A stretch of 23,419 bases of DNA from JBAXTU01 sp037130015 (GCA_037130015.1 JBAXTU010000014.1:1-23419); one strand, 5' to 3'; numbered from the stretch's first letter, positions 8,189 through 15,823 are shown. Numbers and translations: made by a program. The notes: generated by a model from the letters alone, not told the origin.

Positions 8189-8248
8189 CAATGGTAGAGC
8201 AACCGGCTGTTAACCGGTAGGTTACTGGTTCGAGTCCAGTCCGCTGAG
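8177..8248 (+). tRNA. tRNA-Asn (anticodon GTT)
   Basis: The 72-base cloverleaf is complete. The acceptor stem TCAGCGG/CCGCTGA has 7 pairs. The D stem is GCTC/GAGC and the anticodon stem ACCGG/CCGGT with loop CTGTTAA, giving anticodon GTT. The T arm is ACTGG-TTCGAGT-CCAGT, and the discriminator base is G73, normal for Asn. CCA is not encoded. It lies 31 bases after the structured RNA and shares its promoter. Confidence 0.96.
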
Positions 8249-8267
8249 CTTAGAATTTGTTTAAATT

Positions 8268-8300
8268 AAAAAAACAGAGATACTAATCTCTGTTTTTTTT
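8268..8300 (+). terminator. Terminator after tRNA-Asn
   Basis: CAGAGA at 8275-8280 pairs with TCTCTG at 8287-8292 around a 6-base loop. Seven A's precede it and eight T's follow it, so it can act in both directions. It closes the RNA unit. Confidence 0.85.
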
Positions 8301-8345
8301 AATTCTAACTCGTTATTAAATCCGAATAAAAAATAAAAATTTACA

Positions 8346-8374
8346 TAGACACAAAACGATATTTTTGCTATTAT
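8346..8374 (+). promoter_or_regulatory. Promoter for the C39-like peptidase / SppA pair
   Basis: TAGACA at 8346-8351, a 17-base spacer, and TATTAT at 8369-8374 preceded by TGC (extended -10). The leader would be about 22 bases. Confidence 0.65.
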
Positions 8375-8402
8375 GGCAGAATAATAACCAAACAAAATAC
8401 TC

Positions 8403-9218
8403 ATGAAAAAGTTGCCAGTCATTTTATTATTACTGCTTATATCTGCATCTGCCTTGATCGTTGTTTTATTTTTGACTGGTGTTTTTGCTGAGCCTGCTTT
8501 GGTGCCTATAAAAATTGACACCACGCCCAATCAGTCAACCAGCTCAGACAATGGTAATATTATCAGTACTAAAATTTCTTCAACAACGGAAATAATTACC
8601 AAACAAGCAACAACAACTTTTATGATTCCAGCTCAATTGGATTTGGGCGTGCCTTTTGTCTCTCAGGCTCCGCTCCGAGATTGGGCTATGCCATACCAAG
8701 AAGCCTGTGAAGAAGCTTCCATGATCGCTGTTAGTAAGTATTATACCAAGGGCGCTCTGGACAGTCAGACTATAAATCGTGAATTGTTGGCTTTAATGAC
8801 TTGGGAAGGCAAGCAAGGCTATCCCAATGATTTGACGGCTCAGCAGACGTCTGATATTTTGCTTAAATATTTTAATTTGTCTTCGCATTTGGATAGTAAT
8901 GTGACCGTGGACAAAATAAAATATGAATTGTCAAAAGGGCATCCGATTATTGTTCCTGCGGCTGGCCGACTGCTCGGTAATCCATACTTTCATCAGCCCG
9001 GCCCGATTTTTCACATGCTGGTTATCCGAGGTTACGACAGTAGTAATTTTATTACTGATGATGTGGGCACCAATACCAAGGGCGAACGTTTCAAATACAA
9101 ATATCAGAAACTGATTAATGCCATTCATGATTGGAGTCCAGATTTGGCTCAGGGAGGCATGACTGACGCCGAGATGGCGCAAGGCCGTAAGGTGATGATT
9201 GTGATTGATAATTTATAA
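8403..9218 (+). CDS. Secreted or membrane-anchored C39-like cysteine peptidase
   Basis: 271 residues. An N-terminal signal anchor (about 5-28) and a Ser/Thr-rich linker (40-72) precede a papain-like peptidase_C39_2 domain at about 78-245. The likely catalytic Cys102 sits in Y-Q-E-A-C-E-E-A-S. The likely catalytic His204 is in I-F-H-M-L-V-I-R-G-Y-D, and Asp219 or Asp220 follows in the I-T-D-D-V-G-T segment. Family knowledge: such domains cleave peptides or act on cell-wall or surface proteins, but many lack a known substrate. It is not fused to an ABC transporter, so it is not a bacteriocin-processing exporter. sppA follows after 12 bases, so the two are cotranscribed. Confidence 0.82.
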   Translation: MKKLPVILLLLLISASALIVVLFLTGVFAEPALVPIKIDTTPNQSTSSDNGNIISTKISSTTEIITKQATTTFMIPAQLDLGVPFVSQAPLRDWAMPYQEACEEASMIAVSKYYTKGALDSQTINRELLALMTWEGKQGYPNDLTAQQTSDILLKYFNLSSHLDSNVTVDKIKYELSKGHPIIVPAAGRLLGNPYFHQPGPIFHMLVIRGYDSSNFITDDVGTNTKGERFKYKYQKLINAIHDWSPDLAQGGMTDAEMAQGRKVMIVIDNL

Positions 9219-9230
9219 ATAAATTAAAAT

Positions 9231-10136
9231 ATGGAACCAGAACAGACTAGTGAATCTAAATATCCTTGGTACAAGTATAAACGAACAAGGCTTGATGCTC
9301 GTTTTTTTGCCTTTTGGCAATTTTTGAGCGCAACCATTATTATTGTGGCGACTATTATGCTTATAGTTGATTCTTTTTTTACTACCTCTGATGATTATGG
9401 TGCGTCTTCTACGGCTGAAGAAAATGCCAGTACTAAAAATTGCAATGTTGAAGGTTTGATTTTGCGTGGTGATGTGGTCACTTATATTTCTCCTGATGGC
9501 TATAATGATAATGGCGATGTGATTATAGATGAACAATCATCAGAAAATATTGTTGGTAGAATAGAGAAAGCAGAGAAAGATAATAGTATTAGGGCTATTA
9601 TTTTGGAGGTTGATTCTTATGGCGGTTCGGGAGTGGCCGGCGAAGAGATTGCTGATGCTTTAAAAAATGCCAAAAAACCCACTGTCGCCTTGATTAGGGG
9701 AGCTGGTGTTTCGGCGGCTTATTGGGCATCAACTGGGGCTAATAAAATTTTTGCTTCAAAAAATTCTGATGTTGGCGGTATTGGCGTCACTATGTCTTAT
9801 CTTGATGATGTTAAAAAGAATCAAAATGATGGTTATATCTACAATCAATTAAGCGCCGGAAAATTCAAGGATACTGGCAATCCGGATAAGGCATTGTCAC
9901 AGGAAGAAATAAATCTTTTGATGCGGGATGTAAATATTATGCACAATAATTTTATCCAAGGTGTGGCGGAAAATAGAAAGCTAGATATTGAAAAAGTTAA
10001 AAATTTGGCTGACGGATCTTCAATGTTGGGCGAGATGGCTTTGGCTAATGGCTTGATTGATCAGATTGGTGGCGAATTTGAAGCTAAAAAATATTTAAAA
10101 GAAAAAATCGGTCAGGATGTGGATGTGTGTTGGTAG
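9231..10136 (+). CDS. sppA: SppA-type S49 membrane protease (signal peptide peptidase)
   Basis: 301 residues. A charged cytosolic start is followed by one membrane helix at about 28-50, then an extracellular S49 domain. The catalytic serine is Ser161 in G-A-G-V-S-A-A-Y-W-A-S. The catalytic lysine is most likely Lys213 in S-A-G-K-F-K-D-T-G-N-P, the usual Ser/Lys dyad of the family. G-G-S-G at 131-134 and D-V-G-G-I-G-V at 180-186 are also conserved. The length matches the short single-domain Bacillus type that forms an octameric dome, not the double-length E. coli type. It probably clears signal peptides or membrane protein fragments. Stop is TAG; it converges with the hydrolase gene 17 bases away. 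Confidence 0.9.
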   Translation: MEPEQTSESKYPWYKYKRTRLDARFFAFWQFLSATIIIVATIMLIVDSFFTTSDDYGASSTAEENASTKNCNVEGLILRGDVVTYISPDGYNDNGDVIIDEQSSENIVGRIEKAEKDNSIRAIILEVDSYGGSGVAGEEIADALKNAKKPTVALIRGAGVSAAYWASTGANKIFASKNSDVGGIGVTMSYLDDVKKNQNDGYIYNQLSAGKFKDTGNPDKALSQEEINLLMRDVNIMHNNFIQGVAENRKLDIEKVKNLADGSSMLGEMALANGLIDQIGGEFEAKKYLKEKIGQDVDVCW

Positions 10137-10153
10137 TTGAAATTTATTTTGTA

Positions 10154-10975
10154 TTACTCCAGCCACTTGCTGATGATTTTGGCTGTGGTTAATGGTTTTT
10201 CTCCAACCACGATATGACCGCATTTTTCCATAATTACAAGTTCGGAATCTATTAGTTGTTTTTCTAACTCTTGGACTGAATCCAGGGGGGCAACTTCATC
10301 AAATTCGCCGGCAATAACTAAAGTTTTGGTTTTTACTCGTTTGCCAACTGGCACTAAACTGAATTTATAAAATTCATCAAACAATTCAATATTGATTTGC
10401 GGATTTAGGTGCATTAATTCTTTGGTTTCCATGGCGATAAGCTCGTGGCGTCTTTTCTGGCTGGCAGTTTTGTAGAGGATCATTTTTTCTATATTGCGAT
10501 GGACTCTATTTGATAGCCAAGAGCGACGCAAATATGCTGGTAGAATTTTGGCAATTTCATATTCTACGGCCACAAAACGCGCAATCAGTCCTTCAACCTT
10601 AACCACTGGCGTGATGAGTACCAAGCGTTTTACTTTTTGTGGATAATGGCTGCTAAAAACCAAGCCTACTCTGGAGCCAAACGAATGGCCGACAATAATT
10701 ACTGAATCAATATTTAGGGATTTTAAAAAACTATTAAGCCAATCGCTATAATTTTCTAAATTATGTTTGCCTTCCAATTGTTCGGATAGGCCACAAGCTG
10801 GCAAGTCAGGAATTATTAATCTATAATTGCCAAGTCCGCTCGCCATAGCCAATAGTCCCTCATGACTACCAGGAAAACCATGCAATAAAACTATAGTTTC
10901 TTTGGCTTGTTTATTTTTTTCCCAGTAAAAAGCTTTTCTGCAGTTGATGGTAATAGAATTTTGTTTGAAGGCCAT
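10154..10975 (-). CDS. Alpha/beta hydrolase
   Basis: 273 residues, soluble, with no signal peptide. The alpha/beta hydrolase fold shows the oxyanion-hole motif L-L-H-G-F-P-G-S at about 30-37 and the nucleophile elbow G-H-S-F-G (Ser98). The acid is probably Asp226 in A-G-E-F-D-E-V-A-P, and His254 lies in C-G-H-I-V-V-G-E-K-P. A helical lid lies at about 130-200. Substrate cannot be told from sequence; relatives include esterases, lipases and C-C hydrolases. It converges with sppA. I saw no strong promoter in the 110 bases upstream, only a weak TATAAA near 10984-10989 on its strand. Confidence 0.85.
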   Translation of the reverse strand: MAFKQNSITINCRKAFYWEKNKQAKETIVLLHGFPGSHEGLLAMASGLGNYRLIIPDLPACGLSEQLEGKHNLENYSDWLNSFLKSLNIDSVIIVGHSFGSRVGLVFSSHYPQKVKRLVLITPVVKVEGLIARFVAVEYEIAKILPAYLRRSWLSNRVHRNIEKMILYKTASQKRRHELIAMETKELMHLNPQINIELFDEFYKFSLVPVGKRVKTKTLVIAGEFDEVAPLDSVQELEKQLIDSELVIMEKCGHIVVGEKPLTTAKIISKWLE

Positions 10976-11045
10976 AAAATTATTTTATATTTCAATTTTA
11001 ACAGAAAACCGTCTTGACGGCAACATTTTTTTTATTTTATGGTTA

Positions 11046-11054
11046 TGTTATAAT
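11046..11054 (+). promoter_or_regulatory. Extended -10 promoter for the 23-codon mini-gene
   Basis: TGT then TATAAT at 11049-11054. The TTGACG at 11014-11019 is too far away (29 bases) to be its -35. A start near 11061 gives a leader of about 26 bases. Confidence 0.55.
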
Positions 11055-11086
11055 AAATTTAATCTTAATTATTAATTTATAAAACT

Positions 11087-11158
11087 ATGGCTTGCTCATG
11101 CTGTTGCAGTACTTCAAAAAAAGTTGCGAAAAAAACCGTCAAAAAGAAAAAGAAATAA
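11087..11158 (+). CDS. 23-residue Cys-rich / Lys-rich mini-protein
   Basis: The frame starts M-A-C-S-C-C-C-S-T-S, then K-K-V-A-K-K-T-V, and ends in five lysines before TAA. It has four cysteines in residues 3-7 and eleven... lysine-dominated positions in the second half. The gene sits alone between an extended -10 promoter (11046-11054) and a strong terminator (11175-11205), which is the layout of a real transcription unit. No Shine-Dalgarno is present, as for most genes here. The clustered cysteines suggest metal binding or membrane/thiol attachment, and the basic tail suggests nucleic-acid or acidic-surface contact; both are guesses. It could alternatively be a small RNA with a chance frame. 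I do not recognise a family. Confidence 0.5.
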   Translation: MACSCCCSTSKKVAKKTVKKKKK

Positions 11159-11174
11159 TTTTTGACAAAAAAAT

Positions 11175-11205
11175 ACTCCCGAAATTAATCGGGAGTGTTT
11201 TTTTA
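11175..11205 (+). terminator. Bidirectional terminator between the mini-gene and the cyclase
   Basis: ACTCCCGA (11175-11182) pairs with TCGGGAGT (11189-11196) around a 6-base loop. A T-run follows on the plus strand, and an A-run precedes it, giving a T-run on the minus strand. It serves both the mini-gene and the converging cyclase gene, whose stop is at 11209. Confidence 0.9.
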
Positions 11206-11208
11206 TTT

Positions 11209-12948
11209 TTATTTGACGGTGTAAATTTTAACTTCCTGATTCTTGCCCTTTACTTTGACTCCACCCAGTGGAATAAATTCATAGTTGTCTTTGATTTGAT
11301 TCTTGGTGCTCTCGCCGATGATGATTTGAGTTTTATATTCTTTGTTGAGTCCTTCCAGTCTTGAAGCCGTATTGACCGTATCGCCAATGACCGTGTAATC
11401 CATACGCAGATCAGAACCAATATTACCCACCACCACTGGGCCAGTGTAAATGCCAACTCCGATATGAATTTCCGGGTCGTTGTTGGCTTTTAGTTCTTGA
11501 TTAAGTTTTTCTAAAGATTTAATCATGGCCATGGCCGCCTTTAGAGCATTGTCCGCATGTGAAGTGTCGTCTATGGGCGCTCCCCAAAAAGCCATAATAG
11601 CATCGCCGATATATTTGTCTATCACGCCATGATGGCGCAGAACTTCTCCGGTCATAGCTGTGAAATATTTGTTTAAGACTCGCACCAGTTCTTGAGGTGT
11701 CAGTCCTTCAGACATAGTGGTGAAACTCCTGATGTCAGAAAATAAAATAGTCATTTCTTTTTCTTGTCCGCCAAGAATTACTTGATCTGGTTTTTTTAGA
11801 ATTTCAGCCATCACTTCTGGCGAAACGTATTTGGCAAAAATATTTTTAACTTGTCGTTTTTCTTTTTCAATAATCAGATATCTGTATAAAAAAAGGGCGC
11901 CAACTGACAATACCCAGGCCAGGCATAGATGGATAATATTAATAATTAGGCCAGCTTGAAAAAATATGATAGAGATGATTATTTGTAAAATAATAAAAAT
12001 AATATTGGCAGTGATAGCCTTGATAATTGAACGGGAAAAAACAAAAGGCAAAACTGAAAGCAGAGAAACTATTAATAAAATAATAGCCATGATTGGCAAA
12101 GATAATGGTTTCAGCGAATAATTGCTGAGGATCATATTGAGGATGTTGGCTTGGATTTCCACGCCTGACATTTTTTGTCCGCCGGATAGGGGAGTGATTT
12201 GATCATCATGCAAGTCCGAGGCGGTGGCGCCAACCAGAACAATTTTGTTGTTCAAGTTTAGTGATTCTTTTTCTAATAATCGCCAAAAAGGAATTTGTCT
12301 GATATTGCCAGGCTTGGCTGAGTAGGCCAGGCGATTAATGGCTGATAAATTATTTAGATTTAGTAAATTTTGGCCACTATTTAAAGCTAGTTCATAAGCC
12401 AGAGAATTTATAGTTTGATTTTGCCAATTTATGAATAGAGGAAAATTACGCACCACGCCATCGCGTTCAGCAATTAAGTTTACTTGCCCTGTATAAGTAT
12501 TGGTGGTAGATGCAAATTCAGAAAGTGGGGCAATAAATTTATCAGCGGTTGGAATATTATTGTTTAAGTTCAAATTTTCTCCTTCACCTGCCAAGACTAG
12601 TGGAAATTTTTTGTTGCTAATAGCTGTAGCCAGCGAGGCATCATCTTCTGTTCCTAGGCGGGACGGTTCAGAAAAAACAATATCTAGAGCCACGGCCTTA
12701 ACTTGTTCCTGATTTAATTTGTTTATGGCCTGGGCAAAAATTTTTCTAGGCCAAGGCCACTGTCCCAAGTGTGTAAGAGATTCGTTGTCTATGGAAATAA
12801 TTATAATATCTTTATTTACTGGTTTGGTTGAAAATAATCTGTCTTCCAAAAAATTTTCCCAGCCGGCAAATAAGCCAAAAGATAAAGAACCAGCCGTGAT
12901 TATTCCGGTCAGAGTGGCGATTAAAAAATAATTAATTTTTTGCTTCAT
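11209..12948 (-). CDS. CHASE2-sensor class III adenylate cyclase
   Basis: 579 residues; probably makes cAMP from ATP in response to an extracellular signal. A first membrane helix (about 7-28) leads into an external CHASE2 domain (about 30-275). Three membrane helices follow (about 283-303, 310-330, 336-356), then a cytosolic cyclase domain (about 395-575). The catalytic set is complete: metal-binding Asp405 (F-S-D-I-R) and Asp449 (I-G-D-A), and transition-state Asn526 and Arg530 (V-N-T-A-S-R-L-E). Lys445 and Thr519 favour ATP over GTP. It starts 5 bases after the FecR-domain gene, so the two are one transcript. FecR-domain and CHASE2-cyclase genes are often neighbours in bacteria. No cAMP receptor (CRP-like) is in the window. 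Confidence 0.9.
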   Translation of the reverse strand: MKQKINYFLIATLTGIITAGSLSFGLFAGWENFLEDRLFSTKPVNKDIIIISIDNESLTHLGQWPWPRKIFAQAINKLNQEQVKAVALDIVFSEPSRLGTEDDASLATAISNKKFPLVLAGEGENLNLNNNIPTADKFIAPLSEFASTTNTYTGQVNLIAERDGVVRNFPLFINWQNQTINSLAYELALNSGQNLLNLNNLSAINRLAYSAKPGNIRQIPFWRLLEKESLNLNNKIVLVGATASDLHDDQITPLSGGQKMSGVEIQANILNMILSNYSLKPLSLPIMAIILLIVSLLSVLPFVFSRSIIKAITANIIFIILQIIISIIFFQAGLIINIIHLCLAWVLSVGALFLYRYLIIEKEKRQVKNIFAKYVSPEVMAEILKKPDQVILGGQEKEMTILFSDIRSFTTMSEGLTPQELVRVLNKYFTAMTGEVLRHHGVIDKYIGDAIMAFWGAPIDDTSHADNALKAAMAMIKSLEKLNQELKANNDPEIHIGVGIYTGPVVVGNIGSDLRMDYTVIGDTVNTASRLEGLNKEYKTQIIIGESTKNQIKDNYEFIPLGGVKVKGKNQEVKIYTVK

Positions 12949-12953
12949 AAAAA

Positions 12954-14261
12954 TTAGCGTAGAGCCGAATTGGCGGTGGTGCTGGGCTTCACATTGAGCA
13001 AGTTGAGAGTGTTGATGGTTTTGACGGTGGTCACCGGAGCCAAACGCAAAGTCGGCGCGACGCTCGTGGGCGTGGAGGTTTTGCCGGTTGTCGGCGCGAC
13101 TGTGGCTGGTGGCGTGTTTGTTTTTAAATTATTATTTAAAGTCGGTGATGTTGGTGAAGCAGTTGGTGTATTTTGAATATTATTTGTTGCCGGCACAGTC
13201 GGACTGCTTGAAACGTTTGAATTATTAGTTGGGGTGGCGTTTGGATTACTTGTATTTGGAGAAATTATAATATCATTTGATAAATTAGTGCTTGTACTAT
13301 CATTGGCCGTCGTAGTGTTTTGATTTTCTGTTGCGTTACTATTGACTTGTCCACTGACATTTGAATTTTTTCCAGTTGTGACTTGATTGGAATTCAAAGC
13401 AGTTACGCCTAATATTTTTTGTTTGAGTTTGATTCGGAATTCTGCGCCAGATAAATTTTGGTTTTTTAATTCATCAATTTTATTTTGTAATTGCTTGTCG
13501 GCTTCCTCTGAAGCTTTGATCCAATCGGTTTCAGGAATTTCCGGTGTGATTGGTTTGACCATTTCTGCAAAAATAGATTGGTCAGCTTGGATTTTGGCAA
13601 TATCGGCCGAGCCAATAGCAACGATTTCTCCTGGATTAATTGAAGTGGAGCGGTCGGAAATAATTCTATCAGTTGGAAAATCAATTAGGCTGACCGAGAC
13701 TTGATGCTCAGAACCGATGATAGTGGAAATGTCATTATAATATTCCATACCAAAAGCCGTGCCTCGCACCGTGGCCACGGCATTGGATGTTTGCACTTGC
13801 CAGCTGGAATCAGGAGTTAAAAGGCCGATGATTTTTGACCAGACACGTCCGGAAAAAAGTTTGGCCTGCACTAGCAGTTTATTATTTTGGCCATCAAATT
13901 CTCCAGTCTCCAAAGTAATTTTGCTATTTTTATCCAGTTTCATCACTGAACCATCAGGCCAATAGATATTGGCTGTGCCACTGTCATTGGTTTCAATTGT
14001 TAAAGGAATATTTAGAGTGTCGCCAGTTTTTAATTCATTGACTGTTGGCGGGGGTAATTCTTGACCACCAACACCAACAGTAAAAGACTCTGTCACTTTG
14101 CCACTTGTCACCTCAATCCAAGGAGACGTGACATCTTCTGCTAAGTTGGCATTGTTATTTTTTTGCCCAGTGCTTTTGGGATGCATATTTTGCCAAACAA
14201 TAAAGCCAAGACTGGCAATAATGGCTAGGGCAATCAAGATTAAAATGATTTTTATTTTCAT
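12954..14261 (-). CDS. Membrane-anchored FecR-domain protein with Asn/Thr/Ser-rich tail
   Basis: 435 residues. An N-terminal membrane anchor (about 4-24) is followed by an external FecR domain (about 75-195). This shows W-P-D-G-S-V-M-K-L at 101-109 and Q-V-Q-T-S-N-A-V-A-T-V-R-G-T-A-F-G at about 155-171, the hallmark of the fold. A helical stretch follows (about 220-285). The last 140 residues or so are low-complexity Asn/Thr/Ser/Pro, probably a surface stalk. FecR of E. coli relays an iron signal to a sigma factor; here no TonB receptor or ECF sigma is nearby. The partner by position is the CHASE2 cyclase 5 bases downstream, so it may pass an envelope signal to that enzyme (inference). It has a consensus promoter. 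Confidence 0.85.
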   Translation of the reverse strand: MKIKIILILIALAIIASLGFIVWQNMHPKSTGQKNNNANLAEDVTSPWIEVTSGKVTESFTVGVGGQELPPPTVNELKTGDTLNIPLTIETNDSGTANIYWPDGSVMKLDKNSKITLETGEFDGQNNKLLVQAKLFSGRVWSKIIGLLTPDSSWQVQTSNAVATVRGTAFGMEYYNDISTIIGSEHQVSVSLIDFPTDRIISDRSTSINPGEIVAIGSADIAKIQADQSIFAEMVKPITPEIPETDWIKASEEADKQLQNKIDELKNQNLSGAEFRIKLKQKILGVTALNSNQVTTGKNSNVSGQVNSNATENQNTTTANDSTSTNLSNDIIISPNTSNPNATPTNNSNVSSSPTVPATNNIQNTPTASPTSPTLNNNLKTNTPPATVAPTTGKTSTPTSVAPTLRLAPVTTVKTINTLNLLNVKPSTTANSALR

Positions 14262-14286
14262 ATATTTTTTATAATTTAATGCTTAT

Positions 14287-14315
14287 ATTATAGTTTTTTA
14301 TTATCATCTTGTCAA
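14287..14315 (-). promoter_or_regulatory. Consensus promoter for the FecR-cyclase operon
   Basis: On the minus strand, TTGACA (14315-14310), a 17-base spacer, and TATAAT (14292-14287) are all consensus. The start near 14280 leaves a leader of about 19 bases. It is the best sigma-70 site in the window. Confidence 0.85.
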
Positions 14316-14325
14316 AGGCCATGGC

Positions 14326-14352
14326 TTGACAAAAAGTCGATTGTGATATAAG
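14326..14352 (+). promoter_or_regulatory. Promoter for the GAF/HD-GYP gene
   Basis: TTGACA at 14326-14331 and TATAAG at 14347-14352, preceded by TGA (extended -10). The spacer is 15 bases, which the extended -10 can offset. It is divergent from the FecR promoter, with the two -35 boxes 10 bases apart. Confidence 0.6.
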
Positions 14353-14407
14353 ATACTAAGTCGCTTCAAGTAAGTATTTTGGTAATGGTTCATTACAACA
14401 TTTGTTT

Positions 14408-14414
14408 AAGGAGG
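14408..14414 (+). promoter_or_regulatory. Strong Shine-Dalgarno that fixes the HD-GYP start
   Basis: AAGGAGG ends 6 bases before the ATG at 14421. It rules out the upstream TTG at 14379, which would also place the site inside the coding region. It is the only full-strength ribosome site in the window. Confidence 0.85.
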
Positions 14415-14420
14415 TATCGT

Positions 14421-15590
14421 ATGAGAAGACAGGTTGGTGAAAGCCAGATGTCAAAATTTATTGAAGGCTTGGATGAAGAGCTGGCGCATGTGACAGACTT
14501 TGATTCTGTGCTGGATAGGATTTTGTCAGCGGCCCGTAATTTGTCAGGCGCTGAAGCCGGTTCTATTTTTGTCCGGCAAGGCGAGGAATTGATTTTTCAA
14601 TTGGCGCAAAACGACGTCATTGAGCAACAGCCCGGTTTGGCCTATAAGGGCATCAGAGTTCCTATTAATTGCGAGTCCATTGTCGGCTATGTGGCTGAAC
14701 ATGGCATGCCACTTGATTTGGATGATGTTTATGATTTGCCACAAGGATTGCCCTACAAGTTTGATAATCATTTTGACGAGGAGCATGGCTATCATACCAA
14801 GTCTATGCTCACTATTCCGCTGTTCAGCAGTCGTCGCAAATTAATCGGCGTCATTCAACTGCTCAATTGCCGGCAGGAAGGCGAGATCGTGAGTTTTAAT
14901 ATTAGCTTACGACCGTTTATCAGGCATTTGGCTATTGTGGCTTCTTCGGCTATTGAGCGAGTGCAAATCGTTTATTTCAATGCTTTGCGACTGATCAAGA
15001 TTATCAGCGCTCATGATCCCAAAGAAACCGGAGCCCATGTCAATCGGGTGAGCGCCTATGCCAAAGTCATTTATCGGAACTGGGCAAAAAAGCAATGGTC
15101 GCTTGATGAAGATCATGTGGAGCGGATTCAGGACATTTTGGGATTGGCTGCCGTGTATCATGATATTGGTAAGGTGGCAGTACCACCGGAAATTATCAGA
15201 AAGCCGGAAAAGCTAACTGATGAAGAATTTGCCACTATCAAAAAGCATCCGATTTTCGGCCAGGAATTTTTTGAAAATCCCCAGTCAGATTTGGATGAAA
15301 TCGCCGGACTGATTGCCAGTCAACATCACGAGCGTTGGGACGGTCAAGGCTATCCTTATGGTCTCAAAGGTACTGCTATTGCGGTGGAAGCCAGAGTCGT
15401 GGCCTTGGCTGATGTGTATGATGCTTTGTTGTCTCGTCGTTCGTACAAGGAAGCTTGGGACGAAAACAAGGTGGTGGAAGAAATCTGCCAGCAAGCGGGT
15501 TTGCAATTTGATCCGTTAATGGTGAATGCCTTCAAAAAGTCGTTGGAAGAATTGCGGGTTGTCACTCAGCGTTTCCCAGACGAAATTTAA
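14421..15590 (+). CDS. GAF - HD-GYP signalling phosphodiesterase
   Basis: 389 residues from the ATG chosen by the Shine-Dalgarno. It is cytosolic. A GAF sensor domain spans about 22-180 (A-G-S-I-F-V-R and an S-M-L-T-I-P-L-F core). An HD-GYP phosphohydrolase domain spans about 195-385. Metal ligands and signature are intact: His206, His247-Asp248 (H-D-I-G-K), His276-Pro277, His302-His303-Glu304, the D-G-x-G-Y-P block at 307-312, and Asp331. The family usually hydrolyses c-di-GMP, sometimes cGAMP or other nucleotides. No GGDEF synthase is here, but a cAMP-type cyclase is divergent next door, so the true substrate is open. Its codons look more GC-rich than its neighbours', and its strong ribosome site is atypical here, hinting at transfer or high expression. 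Confidence 0.9.
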   Translation: MRRQVGESQMSKFIEGLDEELAHVTDFDSVLDRILSAARNLSGAEAGSIFVRQGEELIFQLAQNDVIEQQPGLAYKGIRVPINCESIVGYVAEHGMPLDLDDVYDLPQGLPYKFDNHFDEEHGYHTKSMLTIPLFSSRRKLIGVIQLLNCRQEGEIVSFNISLRPFIRHLAIVASSAIERVQIVYFNALRLIKIISAHDPKETGAHVNRVSAYAKVIYRNWAKKQWSLDEDHVERIQDILGLAAVYHDIGKVAVPPEIIRKPEKLTDEEFATIKKHPIFGQEFFENPQSDLDEIAGLIASQHHERWDGQGYPYGLKGTAIAVEARVVALADVYDALLSRRSYKEAWDENKVVEEICQQAGLQFDPLMVNAFKKSLEELRVVTQRFPDEI

Positions 15591-15610
15591 GCAAATCAAA
15601 AAAACAAAAC

Positions 15611-15644
15611 AGCTCCGTAGCCATGATTGGTTGCGGAGTTTTTT
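15611..15644 (+). terminator. Terminator after the HD-GYP gene
   Basis: CTCCGTAGCCA (15613-15623) pairs with TGGTTGCGGAG (15628-15638) over 11 positions, including two G-U pairs, with a TGAT loop and six T's after it. Confidence 0.9.
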
Positions 15645-15688
15645 AATTCTTGACGCCGGCGAATTATGGTCAATTTGTGGGGTTGATT

Positions 15689-15823
15689 ATGTTGCAAGCA
15701 CAAATCTTGGCTTATCATTCTGTATTTTTGGTTGGTACGGTTATTGTTTTTGTTGGCGCTTTCACGGTGCTGTGGCTCAAAATTCCTGAGACGGCCAAGG
15801 TTGAAAAAGTGCATGCGGAGTAG
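15689..15823 (+). CDS. 44-residue single-helix membrane protein or transporter fragment
   Basis: ATG to TAG, 44 residues. It has one hydrophobic helix (about 12-31: V-F-L-V-G-T-V-I-V-F-V-G-A-F-T-V-L-W-L) and a short polar tail with K/E. A GGGG stretch near 15679 lies 6-8 bases upstream as a possible ribosome site. A stop codon (TGA at 15683-15685) stands just before, so no longer frame exists. The pattern Q-A-Q-I-L-A-Y-H-S-V-F-L-V resembles the last helix of DHA2-type drug exporters (major facilitator family), so this may be the decayed end of a lost transporter. It may equally be a genuine small membrane protein between two terminator/promoter units. I cannot decide from sequence. Confidence 0.45.
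   Translation: MLQAQILAYHSVFLVGTVIVFVGAFTVLWLKIPETAKVEKVHAE

Noticed and set aside
14379..14420. Upstream TTG start for the HD-GYP protein
   Set aside because: AAGGAGG at 14408-14414 is ideally placed for the ATG at 14421, and the added residues look non-domain.
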